A stretch of 64,000 nucleotides of DNA. Origin: Bos javanicus. Lineage: Eukaryota; Chordata; Mammalia; Artiodactyla; Bovidae. Position numbers and translations under genes: made by a program. The notes under the pieces were generated by a model, which saw only the letters and a program-made list of their open reading frames with translations, made no database searches and had not been told where the DNA came from. Positions 33,249 to 46,400 of this stretch are shown one piece after another. The stretch is from assembly GCF_032452875.1 (NCBI RefSeq), contig NC_083878.1, positions 56,959,378 through 57,023,377 of the forward strand, in the 5' to 3' direction. The number at the start of each line of letters is the position of its first letter. Position 1 is the first letter of the stretch.

Positions 33249-35323
33249 TCCTATTACTATTTCCATGATAATTTAGGAAAAATAGAGTTATTTTACTTAG
33301 AGTACACAGTTTGTGCTATAAATCTGTCTAGTTTATTTCGCTAATTAGGTTAAAAAAAAAAGCTCTACTGATGCATTTTTCATCTGCCTGTCATTGAATG
33401 GTACTTTACAGACTTTGCACAGCACTCATGTGGCTTCATAATTAAGCTTTTCAAATTAATTAGGCCAATAAAAACAGTTAAATCACAGAAAGACTTTTTG
33501 GGTCACTTGGTCCAAGATCCATCCCACATTAAATAAAGTTTTCAGAGAGAAGCCAATGACCACCAAGGGTCAGTATGTTCCTTGAAGTAAGGAGACTTCA
33601 AGGTCTGGGAAAGAATGAGGATCCTAAATTATGCCAATTAAACTTATGAATGCTTCACTGTTTGGGAGGGCTGCCATGTATATTGTTTCATTAAAAAATA
33701 ATAGCATGGAATAATGAAGATGAAAAGGTGATTTCTATACATATGTGTTCATGAAATCTAAAGCAGTTATAAATTCAAGGAGTTTAAGAGAGGAAACAAA
33801 CATCATTTCTATTCTGTTTGTTGCAAGTCATTTTAAATGTTTTCTGATGCTGACTAAAGAATGACAAGACTTCAAGCTTTCACACAAAGCATCTATGCTC
33901 TCACTTTTGTCCCTAATCTTCAGCATCAGCTCTGTATTTCCTGTTGGACACTCACATATAGAAGCCTAGCAGTTTTATTTATGCTCTGTCTGTTCGGCTG
34001 CTTTGTTCATACAAATCTAGCATAAAATCTATCAAACAATAATCAGGGAATGTTAAATTATGTGATAGTTATGATAATGGTTATGATGATAGAAGGGTAT
34101 GTTTTCTTAAATCTTCAGAATTTTAAAGTAAAGATCATTTATCTTGTTCTTTTGTGTTTGTTTGTTTTAATGGTACAGAAATTTGGAAATTTTAGGAAAC
34201 TCTCAAACTGAAAAAGCCTCAGATATTCAATTTATTATATGCATTGTAGATGTTGCATATACATACAAATTTATACACTAAAATATAATAAATTATATTA
34301 TATATATATATATTCTGGTTATAGATGTACAGTGGAATATCTTGTTTTTTCTTATGTACTTTTATTCATCATTCCAAATAATAAAGACATTCTTCTATTC
34401 AACTATCCTGAGATTTTAAGATTTCAACTAAGAAGACATATGCATTAAGCTGTCCAAGAATCAAGCATTAATGGACTGAAACAGACTATAGTTCTATGGG
34501 TCCCAGTAATTTCTGAAATATGCATAATGGATGCTAAGACTAAGAGACTATCCTCTGCCCTAAATAAACCTTAAACATTAATTCTAGTGGGGATTTCCAC
34601 TAAAAATAAACAGCAATAAAATGAAGAAAGAATGTGGCTTTCTTTAACTGTTAAGAAATTATAACTAAGTATTGCAGTCCAAATCATACAGACAAAAATA
34701 CATTTTCCCAAGAAGAAAAAAAAATCTATGAACAGAAATAAGTATAGGTATGGTTCTCAGGAGTGTTGTGGCAAAGTTTCTGTTTATAATTGCAACCTTA
34801 GCAGTTGATAACTATCATCTTTTTATCTATTGTTTTTAGGTCTATAAATTTTATAAATATAAAGTTATAGATTTTTATAGTTTACTAACAGTTTAGATAA
34901 TTAGATGGTCCAGTTCACTTTCTTAACCACATTTTATTTATAGCAATATCCATTCTAACACTATACAGGCAATATTAAAAGTATACAAACATTTTAAAAG
35001 CCAACTACATTTTTTCCTAAGCCAACTACATTTTTTCCTGTTTTAAGTACAATATACATTAACACTTTTTTTCAATGGACAAAAGATTATAAAGATTCTG
35101 TCTGTTCTATTTTTTATGGAAGAATATCAAACATACAGATAGCATCTTTCTCTATAGTCAGTTGTGTCTATCCACTTCAGTTTCACATTGAGATTTACCG
35201 AATGAAAATTCAACCATTGATTTGGAGATTTACACGTGCTTGTGCATATATTTTCTAATTAAATCTTCCTACTGTGAAGGCAAAGTATTTACTCACATAT
35301 TGCTTAAAAGGAAATTGAGGAAT
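33249..35323. other. Unassigned AT-rich interval
   Basis: About 2 kb with no recognised repeat or sustained frame. It includes a 20-21-bp tandem duplication (AGCCAACTACATTTTTTCCT) at 34998-35039 and a short TA tract near 34297. Confidence 0.5.
34998..35039. repeat. Short tandem duplication (2 x ~21 bp)
   Basis: AGCCAACTACATTTTTTCCT occurs twice in a row, identical. Confidence 0.95.
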
Positions 35324-35865
35324 TGTAGTGGTTTGGGGCCCAGGGTAGGCGACCCCCAAATATGCCACAAGAACAAAATTGATTATTTCAGATTAAAGTT
35401 ACTTTAGAAATGGAAAATGCAAGACTGACATTTTGACCCTTCTTTTAGTCTCCCTGAAAGTAGTAAATATATCTCCCAAGGTGCCCTCTTTATACCAGGA
35501 GTTGAAAGACATCCTTATCACCAGACAAAGGGAATTCAGGGATAAGAAGGTTATAGAAACAAACCTTGTTACTTCTTTACTAATTTCTACTTAAGTCCAA
35601 ACTTTGCTTAAATCCCTTACTAAGTAAGCACCCAAAGCCTAATTTTCTTTGTCCTGTCAATTCTTTTGTTTAAGAAGTATAAAAGCTGTCTGTTTTGGCC
35701 ACTCCTTAGGTCCCATTTCTATGAGACCTCTGTGGGTGCAAATTAAATTTGTTTCTTTTCCTTCTGCTAATCTGTCTTGTGCCAATTTTATTACTAGCCT
35801 ATCCACAAGAACTCAAGAAGGGTAGAGGGAGAAATTTCCCCCTCCATGATGGTTCCCAAGCCAGG
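35324..35865 (+). mobile_element. Class I ERV LTR (solo or orphan)
   Basis: It begins TGTAGTGGTTTGGGGCCC. It contains a TATA box (TATAAAAG, 35678-35685) and ATTAAA (35742-35747) followed by a T-rich R/U5 stretch, an ordinary gammaretrovirus-type LTR layout. The right end is approximate. I see no target duplication and no clear coding sequence next to it. A 65-bp piece of the same family lies at 41490-41560. Confidence 0.7.
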
Positions 35866-35869
35866 CAGG

Positions 35870-36480
35870 AGGCTGGATGGACCTTGGACCAAGGCTGCTG
35901 CAGCTGAGAATTTCTGCAACATCTGACACCTGCAAGCAGATATAAAATTTCTTACCACATCAACCTCCTGGATCTCTGCCTGCAGGACATAGTGGAAGGA
36001 AAAGTGGAAAAAGTCCTTTTTCACTTTTGCTTTATATTTAGAAAAGAAGGACAAAATATTTGTGGAGCTAATTCCTTATGACCCAGCAACTTTGATATTC
36101 AATTAATGAGTACAGTTGGTTTGTATTGATTCTTTTCTTCCAGAGACAGTAACTTTTTGTTTGTCTCTGTCTGTTGTGCTGTTTGTCATAATAAGGAAGA
36201 ACCGTACAGCAGAACAGTGGCAAAGGCCCTTTGGAAGCCTGCTGTTTAAGCCACCCTCACAGATTGGTGTTAATGTCTCTCACCAGATCAACATTTATTT
36301 AGACAAATTTTGCTGTGGGCCCTCTATACAGAAACCAGATGAAGTTTTTCCTTCCACCTTATTCTATGTCTTGAAAGATTGGCTTTTTGTTCAGTGAGAA
36401 TATTCTCTCTGGTCTTCAATATATGGAAGGTGCATTCACCATAATGCACCTAGTGAATCATCCCTAGACTGGAGTCAAGA
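35870..36480. other. Flank between LTR and coding-like segment
   Basis: No recognised family. On the minus strand the part from 36480 down to about 36120 follows the stop codon of the coding-like segment and could be its 3' UTR; AATAAA-like 'aataaatg' is read near 36297. Confidence 0.4.
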
Positions 36481-36484
36481 CATA

Positions 36485-36700
36485 AAATCACAAGTAGCGC
36501 TTTGTTCTGCTGTGCCAGATCTCACGGGAATTTGTCATAAGGGGTCCCAGTCCATAAGGGTCCTTTGTTATCTCAAACTTTGTCGCCTTGTTAGTGCTGA
36601 AAAAGTCCCGTTCCAGCAGTGTCACATACCTGGTGTTATTGCTGATCTTGTTTGTGATACCAATTGTTTTGCTGTTCACACTGGGTACACTGTTAAGACG
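36485..36700 (-). pseudogene. Unidentified coding-like segment, C-terminal part
   Basis: The minus strand is open for about 65 codons to a TGA or TAG near 36487 (KTIGITNKISNNTRYVTLLE, then KDPYGLGPLMTNSREIWHSR). The composition looks protein-like rather than repeat-like. I do not recognise the protein. Its upstream continuation is probably at 37044-37300, cut off by the LTR. Confidence 0.45.
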
Positions 36701-37043
36701 TGAGCTAACGTGAGCTAAGGGGCTGGAAGAAAACGCAAGGAGCCACAGAAACTGCAGACACATTTATCTTCTCCTGGTTGGCACAGCCAGCCGTGGCAGC
36801 AGACATGACATAACATAACATAATCGCACACAACCCTTGAGGGCTTTTTCCAGGTGATGCTTATATAGGCACACCACTCAAAGCAGCCTGTGACCAAGGG
36901 AGTACCTCATGATGCACATGCGCAGTGCTGTAAGTGAGCTCAACTGTTACATAACCGTGCCATCGTTGTTTGCAGAACATGGGGCAAGAGAGCCTGAGAG
37001 CCTGGGCTGAGCCTGAATGACGCCTCTTGTTAATTTCCCCACA
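36701..37043 (-). mobile_element. Class II-like (ERVK) solo LTR
   Basis: Read on the minus strand, it starts TGTGGGGAAATT at 37043. It carries TATATAAG (36860-36867) and a GATAAATG poly-A-signal-like site, and ends near 36701-36711 in a short duplicated CGTTAGCTCA. The TGTGGGGA start is typical of beta-like retroviral LTRs. No clear 6-bp target duplication was found, so the left end is uncertain by about 20 bp. Confidence 0.68.
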
Positions 37044-37300
37044 CTTGTTCTGTGACTGGAGGCATGCATTTTCGTGGGAAATGAAATGGGACACCATTTT
37101 CGCTACATTCTTACCTCCTGTAGCAGCAAAGGGCTTTGATTTTCTTTGGCTAACTCTGGAAGTGAACTTTCTGGGTCTAATGAGGGCAACATCTTCTCTT
37201 GTCGGTTACCGCTTGTGTCTTTGGTTAAGCCATAAAAAAAACTTACTGGTTTGAGTTTTTGTTTGAAATTTTGTAAGATCTTACTTCTCAATGGCCAGAC
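37044..37300 (-). pseudogene. Unidentified coding-like segment, upstream part
   Basis: The minus strand from 37291 is open for about 60 codons (KQKLKPVSFFYGLTKDTSGN, ESSLPELAKENQSPLLLQE). The following bases read GAG|GTAAGA, a perfect match to a splice donor, and then a shifted frame (AKMVSHFISHENACLQSQNK) reaches the LTR. It could be a retrocopy with a frameshift or a real exon edge. I do not recognise the gene. Confidence 0.4.
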
Positions 37301-37915
37301 AATGGATCTAATCTATATTTAATAGGAAAGTTTTTTGAGGTGCTTATCATAAACAGCTGTCAAATTGGTACTGCTAGAAGAATAAAATTGAAGTGAAAAA
37401 AAGGATAATGGCTAGACGTTAGACTTAAAATGTCAAACGTAAATTCCACTTCTAAATTGCCACATCTCCTCAATAATTCCCTAAGCTCTCTAACAAATAA
37501 TTAGAAAATAAATCTGTTAGAGACCAATATTCAAGAGTTAATAATAACAGTTGTCTTTATCTTGAAATCTCTAAAAAACTGGAATTATAGCTCTAAAAGC
37601 AAATCAAAACCCACCTATCTTTACCAATGTCAAGTTCTCAGCTATTTCTCTCCAAATGCTTGCAGATATTATAAAAGATCAGGGTATAGCAGCAAAATTG
37701 TACTAAAGAAGACATTTTTTGAATAATAATTATCCTAAGACTTATGCTGAGATAGAAATATACTCCAACTCTCAGGATAAAATTTATATTTTCATTCTCT
37801 GCACCTTTATTTATAAATCTTATCATGTCTTTGAAATGTAAATACAGCCTGCATCACCTGAGACTGAGCCTGGATTAGATCAATTGGTAGAAACTAAAAC
37901 AAACAAATGAACAAA

Positions 37916-37948
<33 letters not shown>

Positions 37949-37964
37949 AAGAAAAACTTTTTTC
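37301..37964. other. Unassigned interval with (GA)n
   Basis: No recognised element. A GA-dinucleotide tract lies at 37925-37949. Confidence 0.5.
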
Positions 37965-39530
37965 CCCTTTCAGTTTTATTAAGATATAAATGACAGACAG
38001 CACTTTATAAAGTGTACTGCATAATGCTTTGACTTATATACATTATGAAATGATTATTAGAGCAAATTTAGTGAACATCCACATAGATGTAAAATTAAAG
38101 AAATAGAAAAATTTTTCTTTTGATGAGATATCTTAAGATTTAATATTTTAACAACTTTCATATATAACATATAGCAGTATTAATTGTATCTATTATAACA
38201 CATTGAATCTTTAGTTCTTATATTTCTTATAATTGGAACTTTATACCTTTTTACTGTTTCTATCCAATTCACTCAGTCTCCAACACCCTCTTTCGGGTAA
38301 CTGCAAATATGATCTTTTTCTATTAGCTTGTTTACTTTGAAGTGCTATTAGCCTATAAAACAGCATGATAGTTCCTTTTATACAACATAGTAATTCAATA
38401 TTTCTATACATTTCAAAACGATCACCATGATAAGTCTCGTTACTTTCTGTGAATATACAAATATATTACATAATTATTGACCATATTCTCCCCACTACAT
38501 TTCATACCTGAGACACACTTAGTTTTCAACTGGAAGTTTGTACCTCTTAATTTCCCTCCCACCTCACCTACCTTCTGGCAATCACATCTGTTTTTTGTAT
38601 CTATAGCTCTGTTTCTCTCTTGTTATTTTGATATTGTTTATTTGTTTTGGTTTTCTGATTCCACATATAAGTGAAATTATACAGTATTCTTTTTTCTCTG
38701 TCTGATACCCAGTAGGTCCATTTATGTTGTCCCAAATGATAAGAATTCATTCTTTTTTATAGGTGAGTAATATCTCATTGCATATTTGTCCACAAATTCT
38801 TTAACAATTCATCTATTGATGTGCACTTAGGTTGCTCCCTTATCTTGGCCATTGCAAGTAATGCTTCAATGAAGAAAGGGATGCATATATGTTTTCAAAT
38901 TAGTGTTTTTGTTTCCTTTGGATAGATACCCAGAAGTGGCATTGCTGGATTGTATGGGGTTCTGTTTTTAATTTGTTGAGGCTTATCTGTACTGTTTTTC
39001 ATAGTGGCTGCATCAATTTATATCTCCATCAACAGTGTACAAGTGTTTTCTCTGCATCCTTGAAAACAATTACATTTTTTTTATATAATGATAATTTTGA
39101 CAACTGTGAGGTGATATATCATTGTGGTTTTGATTTGCATGTTCCTGATGATTAGTGATGTTGAACATCTCTTCATATGCCTGTTCGCTGTCTGCATGTA
39201 TGGATTCAGTTCAGTTCAGTCACTCAGCCATGTCCAGCTCTTTGCAACCCCATGGACTGCAGCACGCCAGGCCTCCCTTTACATCACAAACTCCCTGAGC
39301 TTACTCAAACTCATGTCTGTTGAATCAGTGATGTCATCCAACCATCTCATCCTCTGTCATCCCCTTCTCCTCCTAGCTTTAATCTTTCCAAGCATCGGGG
39401 TCTCTTCAAATGAGTCAGTTCTTCACATCAGATGGCCAAAGTATTGGAGTTTCAGTTTCAGTATCAGTCCTTCCAATGAACATTCATTCAATGTGTGGAT
39501 TAGTTCATTGAAATTAAAGAAAAAAAAAGA
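37965..39530 (-). mobile_element. Old L1 3' region, antisense
   Basis: An antisense L1M-type 3' UTR and ORF2 end: 'cagttttattaagatataaatgac', 'ccacatataagtgaaatt', 'ttggatagatacccagaagtgg', 'ccatcaacagtgtacaagtg' and 'gttttgatttgcatgttcctgatgattagtgatgttgaacat'. A BovB end interrupts it at 39207-39490. Confidence 0.82.
39207..39490 (-). mobile_element. BovB 3' end, 5'-truncated, 11-bp TSD
   Basis: A reversed BovB terminus starting CAGTTCAGTTCAGTC. ATGTATGGATT (39196-39206) and ATGTGTGGATT (39491-39501) flank it. Confidence 0.93.
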
Positions 39531-39579
39531 GAGAAATAATCTTTTTAAAACACAAACTTCTAAGACACTCTTGCCCAGG

Positions 39580-41265
39580 AATAAAGGTGGAGATTGATCA
39601 AGATAGTGAATTAGGAGAACATGGAACTCACCTCCCTCCACAAACACATAAAAAGTTCATCTACTTGTGAAGCAATCTTGACTTAAAATGAATTGGAAAC
39701 TGACAGATGGGTTGTAAGAAAGAGCCACATGAAATTGGGTAGGAAAGAAAAAGAAGCAATCAGGTCAAGACATATTCCCCCAGGAATATGATGACTCAGA
39801 GGGAGAGAGAAAACACACAGGAGAAGATCTACCCTAGGAAGAGTGTCCTATGATGGACAAAAGAAACAGACCTGAAATTGTATCTGAGGAGTTTGGGGGA
39901 AGCCACTACTGGTGGTAACACAGGTGGCAAACCAGATGCAGCTCGGTCATCTGTCTATGGCATCTCACTGAAATGTGCATGAGACCCTCTTGCTTCAGCA
40001 CTGCTCCTCTCTGAGTCAAAGGTACCAATGCTGGCAGATGGGAGAGCACACACTTAAAATGGACAGAGGAAAATTGGACCCAACCCCCCAGGGATTCTGC
40101 TCCAGAAACTTAGGATCCAACCCTACACCTGGGGTTGGATCGATACAGTGATGGCCAGTGAGCAGAGGGAAAGTCCTGGTTCAAGCCTGGCCCCAGCATG
40201 TGTATTTCAACCTGCTATAAAGGTGAGAGCTGTCAGAACACCCTGAGGAAAGATGTGACTTGTAATTATATCGAACCCAGCTCTTCCAACAAAGGCACTG
40301 GGCACACACAGACTGTACACAACTCTTTAAGGATACAACTTTAAAATCACAATAGGGAACTGGCTCACTTAATTCAAAGAGAGAAAATTCAAAGAGAGAA
40401 AATTTATCAAAAGAATATAGAGGTACTGCTTTCAACTGAAATAGTATGAAAAACAACTGCAAAAATAAATAATGATACAAATTATTCCAGAGGAATAATT
40501 CAAAGCATTAGTAACAGGAATGCTAATGAAATTAAGGAAAATAGGTGAACAAAATGACAATTATTTAAATTACAATAAGTTACCAAAAAATGGAATAAAG
40601 AACATCACATGTACCAACATTGGTATAATAGTGGTGACAGAGGAGAAAAAAAAAGGGAGGGAGGTTAAAATATATTTGATGAAATTATGGCTGAAAACTT
40701 CCCAAATCAGAAGAAGGAAACAGATAACCAGATACAGGAAACAGAGGGTCCCAAACAAAATGAGCTGAAACAGATACACACCAAGACATACCGTAATTAA
40801 AATAACAAAAGTTAAAGATAAAGAGACAATTCTAAAGACGGCAAGAAAAAAAACCAAAGAGTTGCATACAAGGGAATTTCTATATGGCTATAAGCTGATT
40901 TTTCTGCACGAACATTGCAGGCCAGAGGAGGGAAGCATGATCTATTTAAAGTGCTGAAAGGGGAAAAACAAAACATTCAAATTAGAATGTTATGCCCAGC
41001 AAGATTATTTTTAAAATTGAAGGAGAGATAAAGAACTTCTCATACAACCAAACTCTAAGATTCCATCAATACTGAAATATCCCTAAAAGGAATATTAAAA
41101 GGGTGTTCTTTAAGTGAAAAATGCTATCTCAAGAAGTATCTTTAGGAAAGGAAAAATCCCAGTAGTAATGGTAAATATATAGCAAATGTTGAGTACAAAC
41201 CACTTAAGTAAGCTAAAATGAAGATAAAAAGTAAAAAAAAAAAAAAAAAGTAAAACCAAATATAA
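39580..41265 (+). mobile_element. Old L1 5' UTR/ORF1 remnant
   Basis: 'caagatagtgaattaggagaacatggaactcacctccctcc' resembles the 5' UTR of old mammalian L1s. The later 'gttatgcccagcaagatta' and 'gaaggagagataaagaactt' blocks fit the upstream region of L1M elements. Diverged, without a frame. Confidence 0.55.
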
Positions 41266-43462
41266 CTACAATAAACAGTGAAGGAACAAACATCGAGATC
41301 TGAAACATGGCATCAGAAACATGAAATCTAGGGGAAGAGAGTAGAATGTGTAGATCTTTTAAAATATGATTGAGTTTAAGTGACTAACAGATTAAAACAA
41401 ATAAACATAGACATAGACAACATGTATGAATGGCATTGGAACCATAAATTAGTCATTTTTTTTGTCAAATTAATATGCCATTTTTTTCTTTTTGTCCAGC
41501 CACAAGAATTCAAGAGGGATAGAGGGGAAAATTTCCATTCTCTAACAAGATGATGTGATTCACCCATTGCTATTTACTCAATGAAGGCTTGAATCGTTAT
41601 TAAGACCTATACTCACATTCTAACTTCATTGCTGTTTTATACTATCTAAATTATAATGAATCTTTGATAGCTAACTACACTAATCCTTTTTTCCAGTTTT
41701 AGAATTTTCAAATCTTTGTTTCAATGCACTTATAAGAATTCTTTGAAAAGTTGAAGTAGTTATAATGAAGAAAATTACAAAAAAGAAAACAATATATTAG
41801 TTTTGACAAATGATGAATGTAACTAGCTGAATCCTTTGGTTTGACTCATATCTTATCACATATAATATGTTTTATTGTAATAAAAAATTCCTTATTCTTT
41901 TCACCTATTCCTCATCCCGACAATTTTCATCTAGGCAACGCCTCTTTTGAAGGTCATTTTAGAATTCCAAAATTATTTTCTCATAAGATTTTGAATCATA
42001 TATCTTAACTCTAAATGTTTCTGATAGTATTTAAGCATTATTTTTGAACAATAGTTTAATTTGATTAAGTTATCTTAAAAGAACATACACTTTATTAAGA
42101 TTAATTTATGGACCATTTGAATACTCAAGTGGTTTTTCAAAATAGTCTGAAGGACCTACAATAAGGAATCATTGAATTTTTGATGTTTTCTAATTACTTG
42201 CCAAAGAATGAAAGATAAAAAGAAAAAAAATCATCAGATGGTTGGAATGAATAATTTTCTAGGTTTTATAAGAAGGAAAACTGAGAAAGATGATTTAAGT
42301 ACAATGACGTGGTCTCATGATTAAGAATGATAATACATTAGATAAAATATAAGCTATTATAACTTTCAGCTTCATGAGAAGGTTGAAAAGAGTAAATTGC
42401 TAATGTTTCCAGATGACAAAACTCAGTAACATTAGATATGTGAAGATATAATTGCTTACCTGTAAAAATATGAAAATCAGTGTAGTTAATTCTAAAATTT
42501 ATAAAGTCTAAATTCTAATTCTATATTGATCAGTATTTCCTGTTAATGGAAATATGTATATAGTGAAGAAGGAAATAGAAATAAGAGGTACTTAATATGG
42601 AGAACATTTAATTAATATCTACAGAACACATATATCATTCACTAATTTAACAAATATTATTGAAAAACATGGGCAAAAACTGTTTTCAAGCCTATGGAAA
42701 ATGCCTCTCTACATTAACTGAAACTAAACACCCTAAAATACATAACTTTTTATATAGGAAATATCTAATAGAGACTATTCTTTCATTACCTGTACTTCAT
42801 CCCCTAGGACCAAGACAGAACTTGTTTTTTTGTGTGTGAAGTGTCAATTCAGAACACTGTTGTTGACCAATCTGCCCTCTTTTGAAACAGAGGCTAACTT
42901 ATTTATTCTAACTGGTGACCTCAACAAATTTAGTCAGTAACCTTCCTGTTTTCCTCTCCAGCCTATTAATAATTTCCTCAGCAACACATTGGTAACTTAC
43001 TCACATCTTGACCCCATTGTTATTCGGGTTAAAATTCAGTAGCATCTGGACCTCATTGTTCTTTGTGATCCCCATGTCATTTCTGCTTACCTCGGCAAAA
43101 AATGGATCTACTCAGAATGACTATTTCTTATAAGACATATATTTTTTTTTCTTTCATCCCACATTTACTGAAATCAGTTTTAACATCATTGAACTCTTTA
43201 TTTTTTAAGTCTATCAGTTAAATTTAACTACAGAAATCCTTATATTCCAACAATGTCTTGGTCTCTCATTTCATTTATACCAACATAGGTACTTAGAATG
43301 CACTAAATCATAGAATTTCACAACACCTGTCTTGATAATCTTCAGGTATAGCACAAGCTCACTTCTCATTTCAAAGTCAAGCAGCAGTGCTTAAGGGCAT
43401 GAAACTTCTAACCGTTTTAATCTGAAGTCAAAATTTAAATTTATCTTTTTCCCTTCCTAATT
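41266..43462. other. Mostly unassigned AT-rich interval
   Basis: About 2.2 kb without recognised repeats apart from a 65-bp LTR piece at 41490-41560. Confidence 0.5.
41490..41560 (+). mobile_element. 65-bp fragment of the 35324-type LTR end
   Basis: 'ccacaagaattcaagagggatagaggggaaaatttcc' matches 35803-35842 with a few changes. Only this end piece is present. Confidence 0.65.
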
Positions 43463-43468
43463 AAGGCT

Positions 43469-46400
43469 CAGTTCAGTTCAGTTCAGTCACTCAGTTGTGT
43501 CTGACTCTTTGCGACCCCATGAACCTCACAGGCCAGGCCTCCCTGTCCATCACCAACTCCCGGATTCACCCAAACCCACGTCTATTGAGTCAGTGATGCC
43601 ATCTAACCACATAATCCTCTGTCATCTCCTTATCCTCCTGCCCTCAATGTTTCTAAGTAACAGGGTCTTTTCAAATGAGTGAACTCTTCACATCAGGTGG
43701 CCAAAGTATTGGAGTTTCAGCTTCAACATCAGTTCTTCCAATGAACACTCAGGACTGATCTCCTTTAGGATGGACTGGTTGGATCTCCTTGCAGTCCAAG
43801 GGACTCTCAAGAGTCTTCTCCAGCACCATAGTTCAAAAGCATCAATTTCTTCAGTGCTCAGCTTTCTTTATAGTCCAACTCTCACATCCATACATGACTA
43901 CTGGAAAAACCATAGCCTTGACTACATGGACCTTGTTGACAAAGTAATGTTTCTGCTTTTTAATATGCTGTCTAGGTTGGTCATAACCTTCCTTCCAAGG
44001 AGTAAGCATCTTTTAATTTCATGGCTGAAATCACCATCTGCAGTGATTTTTGATCCCCCCCAAAATAAAGATAGCCCATGTTTCCACTGTGGCTGGAAAC
44101 ATCTATTTCTCCATCTATTCTCTATGAAGTGATGGGACTGGATGCCACGATCTTAGTTTTCTGAATGTTGAGCTTTATGCCAACTTTTTCACACTCCTCT
44201 TTCACTTTCATCAAGAGGCTCTTTAGTTCTTCACTTTGTGCCGTAAAAGTGGTCTCATCTGCATATCTGAGGTTATTGAGATTTCTCCCGGCAATCTTGA
44301 TTCCAGCTTGTGCTTCCTTCAGCCCAGCATTTCTCATGATGTATTCTGCATATAAGTTAAATAAGCAGGGTGAAAATTTACAGCCTTGACGTACTCCTTT
44401 TCCTATTTGGAACCAATGTGTTGATCCATGTCCAGTTTTAAATGTTGTTTCCTGACCTGCATACAGGTTTCTCAAGAGGCAGGTCAGGTGATCTGGTATT
44501 CCCATCTCCTTCAGAATTTTCCACAGTTTATTGTGATCCATACAGTCAAAGGCTTTGGCATAGTCAATAAAGCAGAAATAGATGTTTTTCTGGAAATCTC
44601 TTGCTTTTTCCATGATCCAGTGGATGTTGGCAATTTGATCTCTGATTCCTCTGCCTTTTCTAAAACCAGCTAAAACATCTGGAGGTTCACAGTTCACATA
44701 ATCCTGAAGCCTGACCTGGAGAATTTTGAGCATTACTTTAATAGCATGTGCCATGAGTGCAATTGTGTGGTAGTTTGAGCATTCTTTGACATTGCCTTTC
44801 TTTGGGATTGGAATGAAAACTAACCTTTTCCAGTCCTGTGGCCACTGCTGAGTTTTCCAAATGTGCTGACATATTGAGTGCAGCACTTTCACAGCATCAT
44901 CTTTAGAATTTGAAATAGCTCAACTGGAATCCCATCACCTCCACTAGCTTTGTTCTTTGTGGTGCTTCCTAAGGCCCACTTGACTTCACGTTCCAGGACG
45001 TCTGGCTCTAGGTGACTGATCACAGCATTGTGATGATCTGGCTCATGAAGATTTTTTTTGTACAGTTCTTCTGTGTATTCTTGCTACCTCTTCTTAACAT
45101 CTTCTGCTTCTGTTAGGTCCATATCATTTCTGTCCTTTATTCAGCCCATCTTTGCATGAAATGTTCCCTTGGTATCTCTAATTTTCTTGAAGAGGTCTCT
45201 AGTCTTTCCCATTATACTGTTTTCCTCTATTTCTTTGCATTGATTGCTGAGGAAGGCTTTCTTATCTCTCCTTGCTATTCTTTGGAACTCTGCATTCAGC
45301 TGCTTATATCTTTTCCTTTCTCCTTTGCTTTTCACTTCTCTTTTTTCATAGCTATTTGTAAGGCCTCCTCAGACAGCCATTTTGCCTTTTTGCATTTCTT
45401 TTTCTTGGGGATGGTCTTGATCCCTGTCTCCTGTACAATGTCACAAACCTCCATCCATAGTTCATCAGGCACTCTGTCTATCAGATCTAGTCCCTTAAAT
45501 GTATTTCTCACTTCCACTGTATAATCATAAGGGATTTGATTTAGGTCATACCTGAATGGTCTAGTTATTTTTCCCACTTCCTTCAATTTCAGTCTGAATG
45601 TGGCAATAAGAAGTTCATGATCTGAGCCACAGTCAGCTCCTGGTCTTGTTTTTGCTGTCTGTATAGAGCTTCTCTATCTTTGGGTGCAATAAATAGAGTC
45701 AATCTGATTTTAGTTTTAGCCATCCTGTGATGTCCATGTGTAGAGTCTTCTCTTGTGTTGTTGGAAGAGGATGTTTGCTATGACCAGTGTGTTCTCTTAG
45801 CAAAACTCTATGAGCCTTTGCCTTGCTTCATTCTGTTCTCCAAGGCCAAATTTGCCTGCTACTCCAGATGTTTCTTGACTTCCTGTGTTTGCATTCCAGT
45901 CCCCTATAATGAAAAGGACATCTTTTTTGGATGTTAGTTCTAAAAGGTCTTGCAGGTCTTCATAGAACTGTTCAACTTCAGCTTCTTCAGCAATACTGGT
46001 CAAGGAATAGACTTGGATTACCGTGATATTGAATGGCTTGCCTTGGAAATGAACAGAGATCATTCTGTCATTTTTGAGATTGCATTCAAGTACTGCATTT
46101 CAGACTCTTTTGTTGACTATGATGGCTACTTCATTTCTTCTAAGGGATTCCTGCCCACAGTAGTAAATATAATCGTCATCTGAGTTAAATTCACCCATTC
46201 CAGTCCATTTTAGTTCACTGATTTCTAGAATGTCAACTTTCACTCTCGCCCTCTCCTGTTTGACCACTTCCAATTCTCCTTGATTCATGGACCTAACATT
46301 CTGGCTTCCTATGAAATATTGCTCTTTACAGAATCAGACCTTGCTTCTATCGCCAGTCACGTCCACAACTGGGTTTTGCTTTATTTTGGCTCCATCCCTC

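Noticed and set aside
35222..35407. Short plus-strand frame into the LTR
   Set aside because: It crosses the LTR boundary and has no features beyond chance.
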